NCBI GenBank assembly: GCA_021770245.1 | Contig: JAETRI010000016.1 | Coordinates: forward strand, 1 to 59,870 | DNA from: Lachnospiraceae bacterium | Lineage (GTDB): Bacteria > Bacillota > Clostridia > Lachnospirales > Lachnospiraceae | DNA: 59,870 bases | Reading direction: 5' to 3' | Part shown: positions 15,989 through 26,637 of the stretch, one piece after another | How positions within the stretch are numbered: the stretch's first letter is position 1 | Layout: every line of letters starts with the position of its first letter | Notes under the pieces: generated by a model | What the model saw: the letters and a program-made list of their open reading frames with translations, nothing else | Databases searched by the model: none | Told to the model about the DNA's origin: nothing | Made by a program: the position numbers and the translations under genes

Positions 15989-18900
15989 ATGAACAATATC
16001 AAGTCTCCTCTCTATGGCCTGGGAATCGATATCGGTTCCACCACGGTAAAGATCGCCATTCTGGACGAGGGGCATCAAATCCTTTTTTCCGATTATAGAA
16101 GGCACTATGCCAACATACAGGAAACCCTGGCCGGGCTCCTTTCCGATGCCGGGAAGGAACTGGGGAACCTGACTCTGCATCCCATGATCACCGGTTCCGG
16201 AGGTCTGACTCTGGCCAATCATCTGGAAATCCCCTTCATCCAGGAAGTAATTGCGGTATCCTCTTCCCTGCAGGAGCTGGCCCCGCAGACCGACGTGGCC
16301 ATTGAGCTGGGCGGCGAGGATGCGAAAATCATCTATTTTGAAAACGGGAATATCGAACAGCGTATGAACGGTATCTGTGCCGGAGGGACGGGATCCTTCA
16401 TCGATCAGATGGCCTCCCTTCTCCAGACCGATGCCGCAGGGCTGAACGAATACGCCAAGGACTATCAGTCCCTTTACACCATTGCCGCCCGATGCGGTGT
16501 CTTTGCCAAAACCGATATCCAGCCCCTGATTAACGAAGGGGCGACGAAGGAAGATCTGGCGGCTTCCATTTTTCAGGCCGTGGTGAATCAGACCATCAGC
16601 GGCCTGGCCTGCGGGAAACCCATCCGGGGCCATGTGGCCTTTCTGGGCGGCCCGCTCCACTTCCTCTCCGAGTTGAAGGCTGCTTTTATTCGTACCCTGA
16701 AACTGGATCAGGAGCATACCGTCGAAACAAAACACTCCCATCTCTTCGCAGCATTCGGCTCCGCTTTAAACTGCCGGGAGGATGTGGCCTTTTCCATAGA
16801 CGACCTGCTGCACCGGCTCTCCGGCGGTATCCGCATGGAATTTGAAGTGGCCCGCATGGAGCCCCTCTTTTCCTCCGAAGAGGAGTATGAGGAGTTCCGT
16901 TCCCGCCACGAGAGCCACTGCGTCCGGACTTTCCCCCTGGAGGACTACGCGGGGAACTGCTACCTGGGCATCGACGCGGGCAGTACCACCACCAAGGTGG
17001 CCCTGGTCGGGGAGGACGGCTCCCTGCTCTATTCCTTTTACAGCAACAACAACGGAAGTCCCCTGAAAACCGCCATCGGCGCCGTCCAGGAGATCTATTC
17101 CCTGCTGCCCCGGGGCGTGAAAATCGTCCGTTCCTGTTCCACCGGCTATGGAGAAGCCTTGATGAAGGCCGCTTTCCTGCTGGACGACGGCGAGGTGGAA
17201 ACCGTGGCCCATTACCACGCCGCGGCCTTTTTTGATCCCGAGGTGGACTGCATCCTGGATATCGGCGGCCAGGACATGAAATGTATAAAAATCAAAAACG
17301 GCACCGTGGACAGTGTGCTGCTCAACGAGGCCTGTTCCTCCGGCTGCGGCTCTTTCATCGAAACCTTCGCCAGATCGTTGAATTACAGCGTGCAGGATTT
17401 CGCCCGGGCCGCCCTTTTCGCGGCCCATCCCATCGACCTGGGCACCAGATGTACCGTATTCATGAATTCCAAGGTAAAGCAGGCCCAGAAGGAGGGGGCC
17501 GATGTGGCGGATATTTCCGCCGGGCTGGCCTATTCCGTCATCAAAAACGCCCTGTTCAAGGTGATCAAGGTATCCGACGCCTCCGAGCTGGGCAGACAGA
17601 TCGTGGTACAGGGCGGTACCTTCTATAACGACGCGGTACTGCGCAGCTTCGAGATGATTGCAGGCTGCCAGGCCATCCGCCCCGACATCGCCGGTATCAT
17701 GGGAGCTTTCGGCGCTGCCCTGATCGCCCGGGAGAACTACACCGCCGGCTACCGGACTTCCATGCTTTCCATCGACCAGATCAATGCCCTGGAATTCGAG
17801 ACCAGCATGGCGAAATGCAAGGGCTGCACCAATCACTGCCGGCTTACCATCAACCGTTTTTCCGGCGGCAGACAGTATATTTCCGGAAACCGCTGCGAAC
17901 GGGGCCTGGGAAAACCGAAGAACCCCAGCCAGGTGCCCAACCTGTTTGAATATAAGCTGAAACGGCTTTTTTCCTATGAACCCCTTTCCGCCGACCGGGC
18001 AAAGCGGGGCCGCGTGGGCATTCCCCGGGTGCTGAACATGTATGAAAACTATCCCTTCTGGTTCACCTTTTTTACAGAACTCGGTTACCAGGTGGTTCTT
18101 TCTCCCGTTTCCACCCATAATATCTACGAACTGGGAATCGAGTCCATCCCCAGCGAATCGGAATGCTATCCCGCCAAGCTGGCCCACGGGCATGTGGCCT
18201 GGCTGATCCGGCAGGGTGTGGATTTCATCTTCTATCCCGCCCTTTTTTATGAAAGGAACGAGACGGAGGGAGCCGGCAACCACTATAACTGCCCCATCGT
18301 CACCTCCTATTCCGAGAACATTAAAAATAACGTGGAAGAGATCGGGCGGGGCGAGGCCATTCTGCGCAATCCCTTCCTGGCATTCACCAGCCTGGAGACG
18401 GCCTCGGACGCCCTGGTAGGGGAATTCTCCGAGCTTCCCGCCCAGGAGGTACGAAAAGCGGCCGCCCGGGGCTGGGAGGAGATGGCCGCATCCCGGGAGG
18501 ATATCAAGAAAAAGGGGGAGGAGGTACTCGCCTGGATGGAGGAAAACGACCGTCAGGGCATTGTTCTGGCCGGCAGACCCTACCATCTGGACCCGGAAAT
18601 CAACCACGGCATCCCCGAACTGATCACCTCCTATGGGCTGGCCGTACTCACCGAGGACTCCGTTTCCCACCTGGGCTGCCCGGAACGCCCTCTCCTGGTC
18701 TCCGACCAGTGGATGTACCATTCCCGGCTGTACGCGGCGGCCTCCTTCCTTCGCACCCGGGACGACCTGAACCTGATCCAGCTCAATTCCTTCGGCTGCG
18801 GCCTGGACGCCGTGACCACGGATCAGGTGAACGATATCCTCTCCGGTTCCGGCAAGATCTATACCTGCCTAAAAATCGACGAGGTGAACAACCTGGGCGC

Positions 18901-20236
18901 GGCCAGGATCCGGATCCGCTCCCTCCTGTCCGCCATCCGGGAAAAGGAAAAGAAAAAGGAAAAACGCAAGGTACATTCCACCGCAGTGAAAAAAGTGGCT
19001 TTTACGGAGGAAATGCGTAAGGAATATACCATCCTCTGCCCGCAGATGTCCCCTATCCACTTCGATCTGCTCGAAGCCGCCTTTAACGCCTGCGGCTACC
19101 ATGTGGAGGTTCTGCCCAACGACAACCGGCACGCCGTAGACATGGGATTGAAATACGTGAACAATGACGCCTGCTATCCCTCCCTGCTGGTGGTGGGGCA
19201 GATCATGGACGCCCTGCTTTCCGGCAGATACGACGTAAACCGGGTTGCGGTCATCATGTCCCAGACCGGAGGCGGATGCCGCGCCACCAACTACATGGGA
19301 TTCATACGGCGCGCCCTGGCCAAGGCGGGCATGGAACAGGTACCCGTTATCTCCGTCAATATGTCCGGACTGGAGAGCAACCCGGGCTTTCATCTGAGTC
19401 CCAATCTCCTGCTCCGGGCGGTTTACGGCGCCATATTCGGAGACATTTTCATGCGCTGTGTCTACCGGATGCGCCCCTACGAACGTACTCCCGGCAGCGT
19501 TAACGCATGCCACCGCAAATGGGCCGAGAAATGCAAAACCTTCCTGGCTTCCAAACATCCGGGCATTCATACCTTCTTCCGGATGTGCCGGGATATCATA
19601 GAAGAATTCGACGCTGTCCCCATCACCGACGAAGCGAAGCCCCGCGTGGGCATTGTGGGAGAAATCCTAGTGAAATTCGCCCCTGCCGCCAACAACCATC
19701 TGGTGGAACTTCTGGAAGCGGAAGGCGCGGAGGCGGTGGTGCCCGACCTGCTGGACTTCATGTTCTACTGCTTCTATAACCAGATTTATAAGGCACAACA
19801 CCTGGGCACCAGCAAAAAGACGGCCCGTTTCGCAAAACTGGGCATCACCGGAATGGAATGGATGCGTTCCGCCGCCGCAAAGGCCTTTGAACGCTCCGTC
19901 CACTTCCATCCTCCGGCCAGGATCAGGGATATCGCTTCCTATGCCTCCCCAATCGTTTCCATCGGAAATCAGACCGGGGAGGGATGGTTCCTCACCGGGG
20001 AAATGGTGGAACTGATCAAGTCCGGCACCAGCAACATCGTCTGCACCCAGCCCTTCGGCTGCCTGCCTAACCATGTGGTGGGCAAGGGAGTCATCAAGGA
20101 GCTGCGCAGACGCTATCCCGGCGCCAACGTGGTGGCCATCGACTACGATCCCGGGGCCAGCGAAGTGAACCAGCTCAACCGGATTAAACTCATGCTCTCT
20201 ACGGCTCAGAAAAACCTGAAGAAGGGGAACGCATAG
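15989..20236 (+). CDS. Fused acyl-CoA dehydratase activase / dehydratase-related protein
   Basis: A 1415-residue cytosolic protein. Two BadF/HgdC-type ASKHA ATPase domains lie in tandem: residues about 8-265 ([33 protein letters not shown]) and 320-590 ([30 protein letters not shown]). Each keeps the two Cys positions that hold the bridging [4Fe-4S] cluster in HgdC. A four-Cys segment CKGCTNHC...C near residue 610 begins the DUF2229-type region, and the C-terminal 400 residues resemble HgdB-like dehydratase subunits. Family members use ATP to inject an electron into 2-hydroxyacyl-CoA dehydratases. In this stand-alone fused form the substrate is unknown. AAGGA lies 11 bases before the start. 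Confidence 0.88.
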   Translation: MNNIKSPLYGLGIDIGSTTVKIAILDEGHQILFSDYRRHYANIQETLAGLLSDAGKELGNLTLHPMITGSGGLTLANHLEIPFIQEVIAVSSSLQELAPQTDVAIELGGEDAKIIYFENGNIEQRMNGICAGGTGSFIDQMASLLQTDAAGLNEYAKDYQSLYTIAARCGVFAKTDIQPLINEGATKEDLAASIFQAVVNQTISGLACGKPIRGHVAFLGGPLHFLSELKAAFIRTLKLDQEHTVETKHSHLFAAFGSALNCREDVAFSIDDLLHRLSGGIRMEFEVARMEPLFSSEEEYEEFRSRHESHCVRTFPLEDYAGNCYLGIDAGSTTTKVALVGEDGSLLYSFYSNNNGSPLKTAIGAVQEIYSLLPRGVKIVRSCSTGYGEALMKAAFLLDDGEVETVAHYHAAAFFDPEVDCILDIGGQDMKCIKIKNGTVDSVLLNEACSSGCGSFIETFARSLNYSVQDFARAALFAAHPIDLGTRCTVFMNSKVKQAQKEGADVADISAGLAYSVIKNALFKVIKVSDASELGRQIVVQGGTFYNDAVLRSFEMIAGCQAIRPDIAGIMGAFGAALIARENYTAGYRTSMLSIDQINALEFETSMAKCKGCTNHCRLTINRFSGGRQYISGNRCERGLGKPKNPSQVPNLFEYKLKRLFSYEPLSADRAKRGRVGIPRVLNMYENYPFWFTFFTELGYQVVLSPVSTHNIYELGIESIPSESECYPAKLAHGHVAWLIRQGVDFIFYPALFYERNETEGAGNHYNCPIVTSYSENIKNNVEEIGRGEAILRNPFLAFTSLETASDALVGEFSELPAQEVRKAAARGWEEMAASREDIKKKGEEVLAWMEENDRQGIVLAGRPYHLDPEINHGIPELITSYGLAVLTEDSVSHLGCPERPLLVSDQWMYHSRLYAAASFLRTRDDLNLIQLNSFGCGLDAVTTDQVNDILSGSGKIYTCLKIDEVNNLGAARIRIRSLLSAIREKEKKKEKRKVHSTAVKKVAFTEEMRKEYTILCPQMSPIHFDLLEAAFNACGYHVEVLPNDNRHAVDMGLKYVNNDACYPSLLVVGQIMDALLSGRYDVNRVAVIMSQTGGGCRATNYMGFIRRALAKAGMEQVPVISVNMSGLESNPGFHLSPNLLLRAVYGAIFGDIFMRCVYRMRPYERTPGSVNACHRKWAEKCKTFLASKHPGIHTFFRMCRDIIEEFDAVPITDEAKPRVGIVGEILVKFAPAANNHLVELLEAEGAEAVVPDLLDFMFYCFYNQIYKAQHLGTSKKTARFAKLGITGMEWMRSAAAKAFERSVHFHPPARIRDIASYASPIVSIGNQTGEGWFLTGEMVELIKSGTSNIVCTQPFGCLPNHVVGKGVIKELRRRYPGANVVAIDYDPGASEVNQLNRIKLMLSTAQKNLKKGNA

Positions 20237-20310
20237 AAGGAGGGCGCAGACGGATACCAGGAGCACAGGAATCAGGAAATCCGACGCCTTCCTTGCGCCA
20301 AATGCAAGGA

Positions 20311-20412
20311 CGGTCCCGCAGGCTCCCGGACGCTGGGCTGCACAGGGAAGGATCCGGCCGGAAGCCATCTGCCGCTTTGGTGCTGCTTCTTAAGCCGATG
20401 GGAGCGGCTTCC
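20311..20412 (+). repeat. Dispersed module A, copy 1
   Basis: Runs from CCCGCAGGCTCCCGGACGC through CAGGGAAGGATCC to AAGCCGATGGGAGCGGCTTC, roughly 85-90% identical by eye to the left arm at 36870-36981. It is followed 8 bases later by palindrome B copy 3. Together these fill most of the 20237-20600 gap. Confidence 0.8.
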
Positions 20413-20420
20413 TCCTTTCC

Positions 20421-20503
20421 GACAGGACAAACGCATGAAGGGCCCTGCCTTGCAGCACGTGGTGGCGCAGGGGCCGCAGGGCCCTTCATGCGTTTGTCCT
20501 GTC
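20421..20503. repeat. Palindromic element B, copy 3
   Basis: GACAGGACAAACGCATGAAG with a GGCCCTGC interior pairs perfectly with the right arm ending at 20503, around a GC-rich centre. It lies 17 bases before the -35 of the VanW-family gene. Confidence 0.85.
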
Positions 20504-20519
20504 TTTCCGAAAAATAGGA

Positions 20520-20548
20520 TTGGAAAATCGATGTGGATATGCTATGCT
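20520..20548 (+). promoter_or_regulatory. Sigma-A promoter for the VanW-family gene
   Basis: TTGGAA (20520-20525), 17 bp, TATGCT (20543-20548), about 53 bases before the ATG. Confidence 0.7.
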
Positions 20549-20600
20549 AGGGTGGTATGATTCCCGCATCCGCAGGAAGAAAGGAAGGTATGATTTTGAT

Positions 20601-21764
20601 ATGAAGAGATTACATAAGAGACTTCTCGTACTCTGCCTCTTCGTGATCCTCGGATTGTGTCCGCTGCAGGCGGACGCCGCCGAAAGGATCCCGGCAGGAG
20701 GAATTACCACCCTCGCAGGGGACAGCCGTTATATCGACGCAGGCTGGTTTTCGCAGCCCCTCATTTTCACGTTCAACGGACAGACCTGGGCCATGGGGCT
20801 GGATGCCATCAGGGATTATCCCGTTTTCCTCTCCGAAAACGGAGGCATCCGGCAATGTACGCTGGGCGACGCCGCCGCTTTTACGGATTTCATCAATGCG
20901 GTGAACGGCCAGCTCAAGGCGCAGACCTTTGACGGAGAAGCTTCCCTGTTCGACACGGGTACCGGCAGCTATGTCCGCAGTTTTGGGAAAGCCTATTACC
21001 AGCTGTCGGCCAATGTGACGGTGTGGGTGATCAATACCGTACAGCAGCAGCTGGCCGCCGGAACTCCGCAGCCCCTGGTACTCGACTTAACGGAGGAATA
21101 TTTAACCTGTGTAGTGGAAAACGGCAAGTTAAGCTGCAGCCCGGATTTTGTACTTGCCTCCAGCTACAGCACCAGCTTCTCCGGAAGCTCCTCTAACCGG
21201 ATCACCAACATTCAGGTGGCCGCCGGTCATCTGAACAATATGGTGATCATGCCGGGACAGGAAGTTTCCATCAGCGAGGCCATCCGTCCCCGTACGGCCG
21301 CTAACGGATATAAGCCCGCCGGCACCTATGTAAACGGACGGACCGTCCAGTCCACGGGCGGCGGTATCTGTCAGGTATCCTCCACCGTCTACGTAGCCGT
21401 CAAAAACGCAGGGCTGCAGATCCTGGAACGCCATCCCCACAGTATGCCCGTACATTATCTTCCCCTTGGCATGGATGCCGCCATCACGGCCGGCTCCAAA
21501 GATATGAGATTTAAAAATAACTATTCCGCTCCCGTCATTCTTCAGGCCTATACCAAGGGAAACCAGCTGATTATCAACTGCCTGGTTTGGGAACAGGACC
21601 TGGGCGGCCGGAGCTATAAGCTCTGGTCAAAGGAAACCGGAAGCCTTTCCGCCAAAACCTATTTCACCACCTATCAGGACGGGCAGGAGGTGAGCACGGA
21701 TTTCATCGGCACATCCCGATACTCCGCCCCCAAACCGCAGAACTCCGGTGCGGAGGATGAATAA
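20601..21764 (+). CDS. VanW-family secreted protein
   Basis: A 387-residue protein with a basic N-terminus and a hydrophobic signal segment (LLVLCLFVILGLCPLQADA), so exported. The C-terminal half is a typical VanW domain: NRITNIQVAAGHLNNMVIMP, the GTYVNGRTVQSTGGGICQVS core and HPHSMPVHYLPLGMDAAIT. VanW is named from vancomycin-resistance clusters, but its biochemical role is unknown and no van genes are nearby, so resistance should not be inferred. The N-terminal half resembles the PG-binding-like region that often precedes VanW. The start at 20601 was chosen because the in-frame start at 20520 is inside the promoter. GGAAGG lies 12 bases upstream, a rather long spacing. Confidence 0.85.
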   Translation: MKRLHKRLLVLCLFVILGLCPLQADAAERIPAGGITTLAGDSRYIDAGWFSQPLIFTFNGQTWAMGLDAIRDYPVFLSENGGIRQCTLGDAAAFTDFINAVNGQLKAQTFDGEASLFDTGTGSYVRSFGKAYYQLSANVTVWVINTVQQQLAAGTPQPLVLDLTEEYLTCVVENGKLSCSPDFVLASSYSTSFSGSSSNRITNIQVAAGHLNNMVIMPGQEVSISEAIRPRTAANGYKPAGTYVNGRTVQSTGGGICQVSSTVYVAVKNAGLQILERHPHSMPVHYLPLGMDAAITAGSKDMRFKNNYSAPVILQAYTKGNQLIINCLVWEQDLGGRSYKLWSKETGSLSAKTYFTTYQDGQEVSTDFIGTSRYSAPKPQNSGAEDE

Positions 21765-21780
21765 ACCCTTTCATGAATGC

Positions 21781-21801
21781 AGGCAGGCCGGCGGCCTGCC
21801 T
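21781..21801 (+). terminator. Hairpin after the VanW-family gene
   Basis: AGGCAGGCCG and CGGCCTGCCT form a perfect 10-bp stem, 16 bases after the stop, followed by only a weak U-rich stretch. Confidence 0.55.
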
Positions 21802-21822
21802 GTTATGATATTGCAGTCTTTT

Positions 21823-22226
21823 CATGCCGTCCTGGGCGGCCACGCGATGAGAAATTGCGCATGCGATTTCTCATCTGCGATCCCATTTGAGCCGCCTGCG
21901 GCACAAATGGCGGTTGAAAAATAAGCCATCGGGCTTATTTTTCAACCTATTCCTCCATGCCGCGTCCTGGGCGGCCACGCGATGAGAAATTGCGCATGCG
22001 ATTTCTCATCTGCGATTTCATTTGAGCCGCCTGCGGCGCAAATGGCGGTTGAAAAATAAGCCATCGGGCTTATTTTTCAACCTATTCCTCCATGCCGCGT
22101 CCTGGGCGGCCACGCGATGAGAAATCGCGCATGCGATTTCTCATCTGCGATCCCATTTGGGCCGCCTGCGGCGCAAATGGCGGTTGAAAAATAAGCCATC
22201 GGGCTTATTTTTCAACCTATTCCTCC
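21823..22226. repeat. Three tandem 133-135-bp triple-hairpin units
   Basis: Units start at 21823, 21956 and 22091 and are nearly identical; the first lacks two bases. Each contains a GCGATGAGAAAT/ATTTCTCATCTGCG hairpin, a CATTTGAGCC/GCACAAATG hairpin and TTGAAAAATAAGCC/GGGCTTATTTTTCAA, then CCTATTCCTCC. The last unit runs into the final codons of the MATE gene. They occupy the 21765-22216 gap between convergent genes. Diverged single copies lie upstream of bioY, the rhomboid-like gene and, weakly, era. Confidence 0.9.
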
Positions 22227-23617
22227 AACGCCTTCTTTTTCCAGGCTCCCTTCCTATAGAAAAACCAGGTGATCAAGGCGCCCAGCACCCAAGATGCGAG
22301 GAGGGAAATAAAGATACATTCACTTCTGCCGTTAGGCAGCTGAGGGGATCTGGTCATCCAGGCAATCCCGTAGGCCAGCGGCACGCGGATCAACACTGTG
22401 GTGATCAGGGAAATCCACATAGGGGTCATGGTATCCCCCGCGCCTCTCATCACGCCCGACAGGCACTGGGTCACTGCCATGGCTATGTATCCCACCGCTA
22501 AAATACGCATCATCCGCATACTCAGATCCACGAGAGCGCTTGTCTCCGTGAAAATCTGCATCAGATATTTGCCAAAAATCAGGATCAACGCGGTGATTGC
22601 CGCGGAAATGGCCACCGAAATCAGCGTTCCTTCCTTCGCGCCCTGCTCCACCCTGTCGTACTTCCTGGCTCCCACATTCTGCCCCGCATAGGTGGTCATT
22701 GCCGTCCCGAAGGAAAAATTCGGCATCATGGCAAAACCGTCCACACGCATGATAATCACGTTGGCGGCAATGAACATTTCCCCGAAACTGTTCGTCAAAG
22801 ACTGGACAATGATCATGGCCATGGAAAAAATCGCCTGCGTGATACCGGAAGGAAGGCCCAGGCGGATCATATCAGCCGTATGCTTTCTCTTCGGCTTCAG
22901 ATAAGAAAACTTCAGATCGAAAATATCCCCCATCCGGGCCAGCTTCAAAACACACAACACCGAAGAAACCGCCTGGGCGATGGCCGTTGCCAGGGCTACT
23001 CCCGCAACGCCCATCTGGAACACCGCCACAAACAGAAGGTCCAGAATGATATTGAGCACCGTGGCCACCAGCAGATATAAAAGGGCGGATACGGAATCAC
23101 CCAGCCCGCGCAGAATACCGCTCAAAATATTGTAGTACGCCATACCCGCAATCCCCAAAAAGAGGATCATCAGATAGGAGGAACACCAATCCATGATACT
23201 GTCCGGCGTGTTCAGAAGATGGAGCAGCGGCCGGATCACAAAAGGCGCCAGGACCATAATGATGACCGAGGAAATGGCAGTTAAAGTAATGCTGCAGCCG
23301 ATGGAAAAGGACAGCTCTTCTCTCTGCTTTGCTCCGAAATATTGGGAAACCATGATGCTGGCCCCGACAGAGATACCCACAAACAGCACCAGCAGAAGGT
23401 TCAGTATGGGCCCCGCGCTGCCTACAGCCGCCAGCGCATTGTCTCCCACATATCTTCCCACCACAATGCTGTCAACCGTATTGTATAACTGCTGTGCGAT
23501 ATTGCCGATCAACATGGGGATCGCAAACGCTATGATTTTTTTCCCCGGCGACCCTTCCGTCATATCAGTGGGCGCGAATAAGGCTGCCAGGCTGAAAGCC
23601 TTCTTTTGTTTTTCCAT
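22217..23617 (-). CDS. MATE-family efflux transporter
   Basis: A 466-residue inner-membrane antiporter of the multidrug and toxic compound extrusion family, with about twelve membrane helices in two similar halves. Visible family features are the N-terminal KKIIAFAIPMLIGNIAQQLY, NTVDSIVVGRYVGDNALAAV and, in the second half, the repeated MRVDGFAMMPNFSFGTAMTT and AGDTMTPMW segments. The substrate cannot be read from sequence. The start at 23617 has GGGGG five bases upstream and its own consensus promoter. The last codons overlap the end of the third tandem repeat. The gene is single, convergent with the VanW-family gene. Confidence 0.93.
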   Translation of the reverse strand: MEKQKKAFSLAALFAPTDMTEGSPGKKIIAFAIPMLIGNIAQQLYNTVDSIVVGRYVGDNALAAVGSAGPILNLLLVLFVGISVGASIMVSQYFGAKQREELSFSIGCSITLTAISSVIIMVLAPFVIRPLLHLLNTPDSIMDWCSSYLMILFLGIAGMAYYNILSGILRGLGDSVSALLYLLVATVLNIILDLLFVAVFQMGVAGVALATAIAQAVSSVLCVLKLARMGDIFDLKFSYLKPKRKHTADMIRLGLPSGITQAIFSMAMIIVQSLTNSFGEMFIAANVIIMRVDGFAMMPNFSFGTAMTTYAGQNVGARKYDRVEQGAKEGTLISVAISAAITALILIFGKYLMQIFTETSALVDLSMRMMRILAVGYIAMAVTQCLSGVMRGAGDTMTPMWISLITTVLIRVPLAYGIAWMTRSPQLPNGRSECIFISLLASWVLGALITWFFYRKGAWKKKALEE

Positions 23618-23655
23618 AAAATCCCCCTTACTGTTTTTTTCGGACGTTCATTTCT

Positions 23656-23684
23656 ATTATAATGGGCTTTTTTTTATGTTGCAA
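23656..23684 (-). promoter_or_regulatory. Sigma-A promoter for the MATE gene
   Basis: TTGCAA (23679-23684), 17 bp, TATAAT (23656-23661) on the minus strand. Confidence 0.8.
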
Positions 23685-23739
23685 TCGAATATAAAATTAT
23701 TTCTATATTTTTAATAAATTGGAACTAACAGTTCATCCG

Positions 23740-23862
23740 CATTCGCAGGGCCGTTCATGCGTTTGTCGTGGGAACGGCGGCTTTAAAAGCATCCCAAAAG
23801 GGCAGAGGGCTTCCGACAGGATCCTTCGCCCCAGCGCCCTGGAACCTGTGAGGCGGCTTAAC
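23740..23862. repeat. Half of element B joined to an inverted module A
   Basis: CAGGGCCGTTCATGCGTTTG (right arm of B) is followed by a degenerate reverse-orientation module A containing GGCTTCCGACAGGATCCTTC. This is the same association as at 20311-20503 but reversed. The 23618-24058 gap otherwise holds the MATE promoter and the ackA terminator. Confidence 0.6.
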
Positions 23863-23905
23863 TGTTACGATTGGAAGAACCGGTGCATATCCCGATCCCT
23901 CGTAT

Positions 23906-23953
23906 GAAAAGGGGCCCGACATCGGTCAAACCGCTATCGGACTCCCCTCTTTC
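23906..23953 (-). terminator. Terminator downstream of ackA
   Basis: On the minus strand GAGGGGAGTCCGA pairs with TCGGGCCCCTTTT around a GGTTTGACC loop region. An earlier hairpin (GCCCTGC/GCAGGGC) lies close to the stop near 24030-24050. Confidence 0.6.
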
Positions 23954-24058
23954 AAGCCGTGTGATTCCTTTTTCCCGCAGTGCTGCCGTAGCTCCGTCAG
24001 CCCCATTGGAGATAAAATCCGCTCCGCCCTGCAGCTACGCCGCAGGGCGTCCATGGCT

Positions 24059-25264
24059 TCACTCCCCTTTTTGCACGATTGCATAGGTTTCCCTGGCAAT
24101 CGCCAGCTCTTCGTTGGTGGGAATTACAAGGGCTTTTGCCCCCTCTCCCTGTTTGGAAATCACGATTTCCTGTCCTCTAACGTGATTGGCGCCATCATCC
24201 AGGACGATCCCCAGCCAGGCCAGGCTGGAACAGATCATACTGCGCACAAGAGGGCTGTTCTCTCCCACGCCCGCGGTAAAGCAGACGGCATCCACGCCGC
24301 CCATCTGTGCCGCGTAGGCTCCGATATATTTCAAAACTCTGTGGCAGAAGGCCTTGAGGGTACGGACTGCCGCTTCTTCCCCTTTCCCGTAAGCCTCTTC
24401 CAGATCGCGGAAATCGGAGGAAAAGCCGTCGGAAAGCCCGTATACGCCGGACTCCCTGTTGAGAATGTCCATGATCTCGTCCACCCCTTTTCCCTCTTTA
24501 TGGGCAATAAACTCCATGACGGCAGGGTCGATATCGCCGCTTCTGGTCCCCATCACCAGCCCTTCCAGCGGGGTTAAGCCCATGGAGGTATCCACGCATT
24601 TTCCGTACTTTACGGCGGATACGGACGCACCGTTCCCAAGATGGCACACGATAAGCTTCAGTTCCTCTATCGGACGGCCCAGCAGGGCTGCGGCTCTTCC
24701 CGATACATAGGCATGACTGGTTCCGTGGAAACCGTATCTTCTGATTTTATAGTCCCTGTAGTAATGATAGGGGATGCCGTAGAGATAGGCTTCCTCCGGC
24801 ATGGTCTGGTGGAAAGCCGTATCGAACACGCCCACCATGGGAACGCCGGGCATCAGCGCTTCGCAGGCTTCGATTCCGATCAGGTTGGCCGGATTATGCA
24901 GCGGAGCGAGTTCACAACATTCCCGGATCGCCCGCTTCACTTCCTCCGTAATCAGGGTGGAACCGGCAAAATGTTCTCCTCCGTGTACAATGCGGTGCCC
25001 CACCGCATCGATACCGGACAGACTGTCTATCACCCCGGTCTCCGGGTCGGTTAAGGCCTCCAAAACGAGCCGGATAGCCTCCCTGTGGTCTCCCATCTCC
25101 TTTTCCGTAATTTTCTTTTCTCCCGATGCGCTCGTATAGACCATGCGGCCTCCCGGAATGGCTATCCGCTCGCACAGGCCTTTTGCAATCAGTTTTTCGC
25201 TTTCCGCATCGATCAGCTGAAATTTCAGGGAAGAACTCCCGCAGTTAATCACTAAAACGTTCAT
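24059..25264 (-). CDS. ackA: Acetate kinase
   Basis: Transfers phosphate from acetyl phosphate to ADP, giving acetate and ATP, the last step of the fermentative acetate pathway. The 401-residue length is normal. Visible family signatures are the N-terminal VINCGSSSLKFQLI, VGHRIVHGGEHF and YGFHGTSHAYVSGRAA, with the adenosine-binding FTAGVGENSP near the C-terminus. The start at 25264 has GGGGG seven bases upstream. It follows pta by 170 bases with a terminator-like hairpin between them, so some transcripts probably stop after pta. Confidence 0.97.
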   Translation of the reverse strand: MNVLVINCGSSSLKFQLIDAESEKLIAKGLCERIAIPGGRMVYTSASGEKKITEKEMGDHREAIRLVLEALTDPETGVIDSLSGIDAVGHRIVHGGEHFAGSTLITEEVKRAIRECCELAPLHNPANLIGIEACEALMPGVPMVGVFDTAFHQTMPEEAYLYGIPYHYYRDYKIRRYGFHGTSHAYVSGRAAALLGRPIEELKLIVCHLGNGASVSAVKYGKCVDTSMGLTPLEGLVMGTRSGDIDPAVMEFIAHKEGKGVDEIMDILNRESGVYGLSDGFSSDFRDLEEAYGKGEEAAVRTLKAFCHRVLKYIGAYAAQMGGVDAVCFTAGVGENSPLVRSMICSSLAWLGIVLDDGANHVRGQEIVISKQGEGAKALVIPTNEELAIARETYAIVQKGE

Positions 25265-25298
25265 AACAATACCCCCTTCTATTCCTCTTATAAAAACG

Positions 25299-25328
25299 CC
25301 GGACAGATCCGTTTCGATCCGTCCGGCA
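25299..25328 (-). terminator. Hairpin between pta and ackA
   Basis: GCCGGACGGATC pairs with GATCTGTCCGGC and is followed by GTTTTTAT on the minus strand. It may reduce ackA expression relative to pta; no separate ackA promoter was found. Confidence 0.7.
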
Positions 25329-25434
25329 TGTCTTCTCTTACAAACCGCGCTGCGGCCTTCCGGTACACAGACCTAAACGGCTCCCTAACGGTGAAGCCTC
25401 CCTGCACCAGAACATCTCCGGATTATCTGCCCTC

Positions 25435-26436
25435 TCAAGCCAGCTGTGCCTGCACTGCCGTAAGGGCCACCACACCCACAATGTCTTCCCAGGAACAGCC
25501 TCTGGACAGGTCGTTCACCGGCTTGGCAATTCCCTGAAGCATAGGGCCGTAAGCCTCCGCCTTTCCGAGACGCTGTACCAGCTTGTAGCCTATGTTTCCC
25601 GCATCCAGATTGGGGAAAATCAACACGTTTGCCTTGCCGGCCACTTCGCTGCCCGGCGCTTTGGATTTTGCGATCTTGGGAACCAGGGCGGCATCCGTCT
25701 GCAGCTCGCCGTCCAGCGTCAGATGCGGGTATTCCTCATGGGCGATCTCCACCGCCCGCACCACCTTGTCCACCAGCGGATGGCTGGCGCTTCCCTTGGA
25801 GGAATGGGAGAGCATGGCGATCAGGGGCTTGGCATCCACCAGCTGTTTAAAGCTCTTGGCGCTGCTGTCCGCGATGGCCGCCAGCTCCTCCGCCGTGGGA
25901 TCCTGGTTCAGCCCGCAGTCGGCAAACAGGAAGGTCCCGTTTTCCCCATACTGGCAGTCCGGAACATCCAGGATGAAAAATGCGGATACCAGCTTCACGC
26001 CGGGCGCCGTGCGCAGAATCTGCAGGGAAGGCCTGAGCACATCCGCCGTGGCATGACATGCTCCCGCTACCATCCCGTCCGCATCATTGGCCTTGACCAT
26101 GAGTACACCGAAAGTTAAATAGTCGTTGAGCAGCTTTTCCCGCGCATCTTCTATCGTCATACCCTTCGCTTTTCTCAGTTCATATAATAGCTGGGCATAC
26201 TCCTCGAATTTCTCCGTCCTGGTGGGGTCGATCACCTTTACTCCCGTCAAATCGACTTCCAGCCAGCCGGCACCGTCCATAATCTTCTCTTCATTGCCCA
26301 CCATGATGATATTGGCGAGATCTTCTTCGATCACATGGGAAGCCGCGATCAGCGTCCTTTTGTCCGTAGTCTCGGGCAGAACGATCGTCTTCTTATCCGC
26401 TCTCGCCTTTTTCTTGATCAGATCAATATAAGACAT
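25435..26436 (-). CDS. pta: Phosphate acetyltransferase
   Basis: Converts acetyl-CoA and phosphate to acetyl phosphate and CoA, supplying AckA. The 333-residue product is the short single-domain form found in Firmicutes. Motifs include [18 protein letters not shown] near the N-terminus, [20 protein letters not shown] in the middle, and [20 protein letters not shown] near the C-terminus. The start at 26436 is preceded by AAAGGAG; the in-frame extension to 26499 has no family similarity. A consensus promoter lies at 26638-26666. It is head-to-head with tmcAL. Confidence 0.97.
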   Translation of the reverse strand: MSYIDLIKKKARADKKTIVLPETTDKRTLIAASHVIEEDLANIIMVGNEEKIMDGAGWLEVDLTGVKVIDPTRTEKFEEYAQLLYELRKAKGMTIEDAREKLLNDYLTFGVLMVKANDADGMVAGACHATADVLRPSLQILRTAPGVKLVSAFFILDVPDCQYGENGTFLFADCGLNQDPTAEELAAIADSSAKSFKQLVDAKPLIAMLSHSSKGSASHPLVDKVVRAVEIAHEEYPHLTLDGELQTDAALVPKIAKSKAPGSEVAGKANVLIFPNLDAGNIGYKLVQRLGKAEAYGPMLQGIAKPVNDLSRGCSWEDIVGVVALTAVQAQLA

Positions 26437-26637
26437 ATCCCCGTAACTCCTTTCCGCAACGTCTACTGTTCCCGGATTGCGGTTTCCGCAACGCGGCACT
26501 GTCCGAACCCGGCCGGCGAAACGGAACCTGTATCATCCTGAGGACTTATTTATACCACTGCGTATCGCAGGCGGGGCTTGCGATAACGCTACCAATCGTA
26601 AAGCCGGAAATTTCTTTCCAAACTTACATTCTTATAA

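Noticed and set aside
16766-18721. 651-codon open frame on the minus strand opposite the dehydratase activase gene
   Set aside because: It is antisense to a clear large gene in GC-rich sequence, and its product is low-complexity with no family resemblance.
20601-21764. Vancomycin-resistance determinant
   Set aside because: VanW-domain proteins are common in Clostridia without van clusters; no vanHAX, vanRS or vanY genes are present.
21823-22226. CRISPR array
   Set aside because: Units are 133-135 bp with no short repeat/unique spacer alternation; they are whole-unit tandem copies, and no cas genes are near.
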